The notes beneath the pieces were generated by a model. It did not search any database, was not told where the DNA came from, and saw only the letters and a list, made by a program, of their open reading frames with translations. The position numbers and the translations under genes were made by a program. This document shows, one piece after another, positions 13,971 to 14,476 of a DNA stretch of 14,476 bases. The stretch comes from CAKUIA01 sp044433115 (lineage in GTDB: Bacteria; Verrucomicrobiota; Verrucomicrobiia; Opitutales; Intestinicryptomonadaceae): positions 1-14,476 of the forward strand of contig JAWXTY010000036.1 of the NCBI GenBank assembly GCA_044433115.1, written 5' to 3'. Within the stretch, counting starts at the first letter, position 1, and each line of letters opens with the position of its first letter.

Positions 13971-14123
13971 ATGGAATTTATTATATTGGCTATTGTTGCT
14001 TTTTTGGCACTTATTTATCTTTTTTCTTTCTTAAAAAGGGGGATTAAGGGCGATTGTGCTTGTAAGGGGACTTGTAGTGCAAATTGTAAATCGAAAAAGA
14101 ATTGCGAAAAGAATATGCAATAA
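13971..14123 (+). CDS. FeoB-associated Cys-rich small membrane protein
   Basis: This 50-residue protein has one N-terminal membrane helix (about 2-21), a KRG stop, and a Cys-rich tail with five Cys (29, 31, 35, 39, 45) in a CxC..C..C pattern. Such small single-helix, Cys-rich proteins often sit next to feoB (PF12669 type) and probably help ferrous iron handling or assembly with FeoB; their exact role is not settled. The ATG at 13971 gives this typical architecture. An in-frame TTG at 13908 lies upstream of the promoter and in the hairpin, so I reject it. There is no Shine-Dalgarno before the ATG. Here the gene comes before feoA, whereas in many operons it follows feoB. Confidence 0.8.
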   Translation: MEFIILAIVAFLALIYLFSFLKRGIKGDCACKGTCSANCKSKKNCEKNMQ

Positions 14124-14149
14124 CTTGTGGAATTTTAGGGAAATAAATT

Positions 14150-14389
14150 ATGGATAATATGAAATCTTTGTCAGACTTGAAAGTTGGGTCTAAATTTAAG
14201 GTAGTTAGCGTTGGCGATAAGTGTGTTGCTAAGAAAAAATTTGCAGACATTGGTATTATTAAAGGTGCTGAAATCGTATTAGAAGCTCAAGCTCCTTTTG
14301 GTGGGCTAATTAGAGTTAAGGTTTTAGACTCGTCTATGTCTATGCACAGAGACGATGGTAAGCATATAATGGGCGAAGTTCAACTTTAA
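14150..14389 (+). CDS. feoA: Ferrous iron transport protein A
   Basis: FeoA is a small cytoplasmic SH3-like protein needed for FeoB-mediated Fe2+ uptake and thought to bind FeoB's cytoplasmic domain. This 79-residue protein has the family pattern: L-x-D-L-K-V-G near 8-13, a central ADIGIIKGAEIVLEAQAPFGG (the GxxxGxxI turn) and a C-terminal SMSMHRDDGKHIMGEV matching the usual 'xxxlRxxxAxxIxV' strand. The start ATG 14150 has an AGGG Shine-Dalgarno at 14137-14140 with 9-base spacing; an ATG at codon 4 is an alternative. It is followed after six bases by feoB. Confidence 0.9.
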   Translation: MDNMKSLSDLKVGSKFKVVSVGDKCVAKKKFADIGIIKGAEIVLEAQAPFGGLIRVKVLDSSMSMHRDDGKHIMGEVQL

Positions 14390-14395
14390 TTTTTT

Positions 14396-14476
14396 ATGAA
14401 AAAAGAACTAAACATAGCTTTAGTGGGTAACCCAAATTGTGGTAAGACTACTATATTTAACCAACTAACTGGAACT
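14396..14476 (+). CDS. feoB: Ferrous iron transporter FeoB, N-terminal fragment (cut by window end)
   Basis: Only the first 27 codons are present and the frame stays open at the last base. They encode a short start followed by LNIALVGNPNCGKTTIFNQL, the G1/P-loop (GNPNCGKTT, residues 11-19) of the FeoB GTPase domain. FeoB is the inner-membrane Fe2+ permease with an N-terminal G-protein domain. It lies six bases after feoA, with no visible Shine-Dalgarno. Confidence 0.93.
   Translation, partial: MKKELNIALVGNPNCGKTTIFNQLTGT

Overview
The window comes from an AT-rich bacterial chromosome with short intergenic gaps. Two predicted lipoproteins, a TonB/TolA-like envelope protein and a WavE-type (lipopolysaccharide core) glycosyltransferase point to a Gram-negative cell. 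A ferrous-iron (Feo) uptake locus fits an anaerobic or low-oxygen lifestyle, but there is no 16S or marker gene here to fix the phylum. Several promoters look like ordinary sigma70 sites (TTGACA with a TATAAT-like -10). Many starts have weak or no Shine-Dalgarno sequence and lie behind A-rich leaders.

Layout. (1) 1-222: C-terminal end of an unrecognised protein made of PEGAKGER repeats, closed by a strong terminator. (2) 419-4307: a complete polyamine-type ABC importer operon, potA-potB-potC-potD, ending in a bidirectional terminator shared with (3) 4384-5163, a minus-strand YlmA/ModF-like orphan ABC ATPase. (4) 5191-8645: a tightly packed plus-strand operon of maf, a TonB/TolA-like protein, an RluA-family pseudouridine synthase and a DUF1189-like membrane protein. 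(5) 8646-9061: a 416-base gene-free stretch full of hairpins that ends in a bidirectional terminator. (6) 9062-10551: two minus-strand genes, a PEGA-domain lipoprotein and an ApbE-like FMN transferase. (7) 10701-10776: tRNA-Phe(GAA) with its own promoter and terminator. (8) 10937-13856: a three-gene surface-glycan cassette (WavE-like glycosyltransferase, APH/choline-kinase-like phosphotransferase, nucleotidyltransferase fused to a HAD phosphatase). (9) 13971-14476: a feo locus with a small Cys-rich membrane protein, feoA and the start of feoB, cut by the window end.

Most of the window is ordinary housekeeping and transport. The least conventional parts are the glycan cassette, whose kinase, phosphatase and nucleotidyltransferase could together make an activated nucleotide precursor for the glycosyltransferase; the hairpin-dense intergenic region; the repeat-tail protein; and the PotD homologue, which seems to lack an aromatic residue of the classical polyamine site. 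I see no CRISPR array, transposase, phage gene or recognisable defence system.
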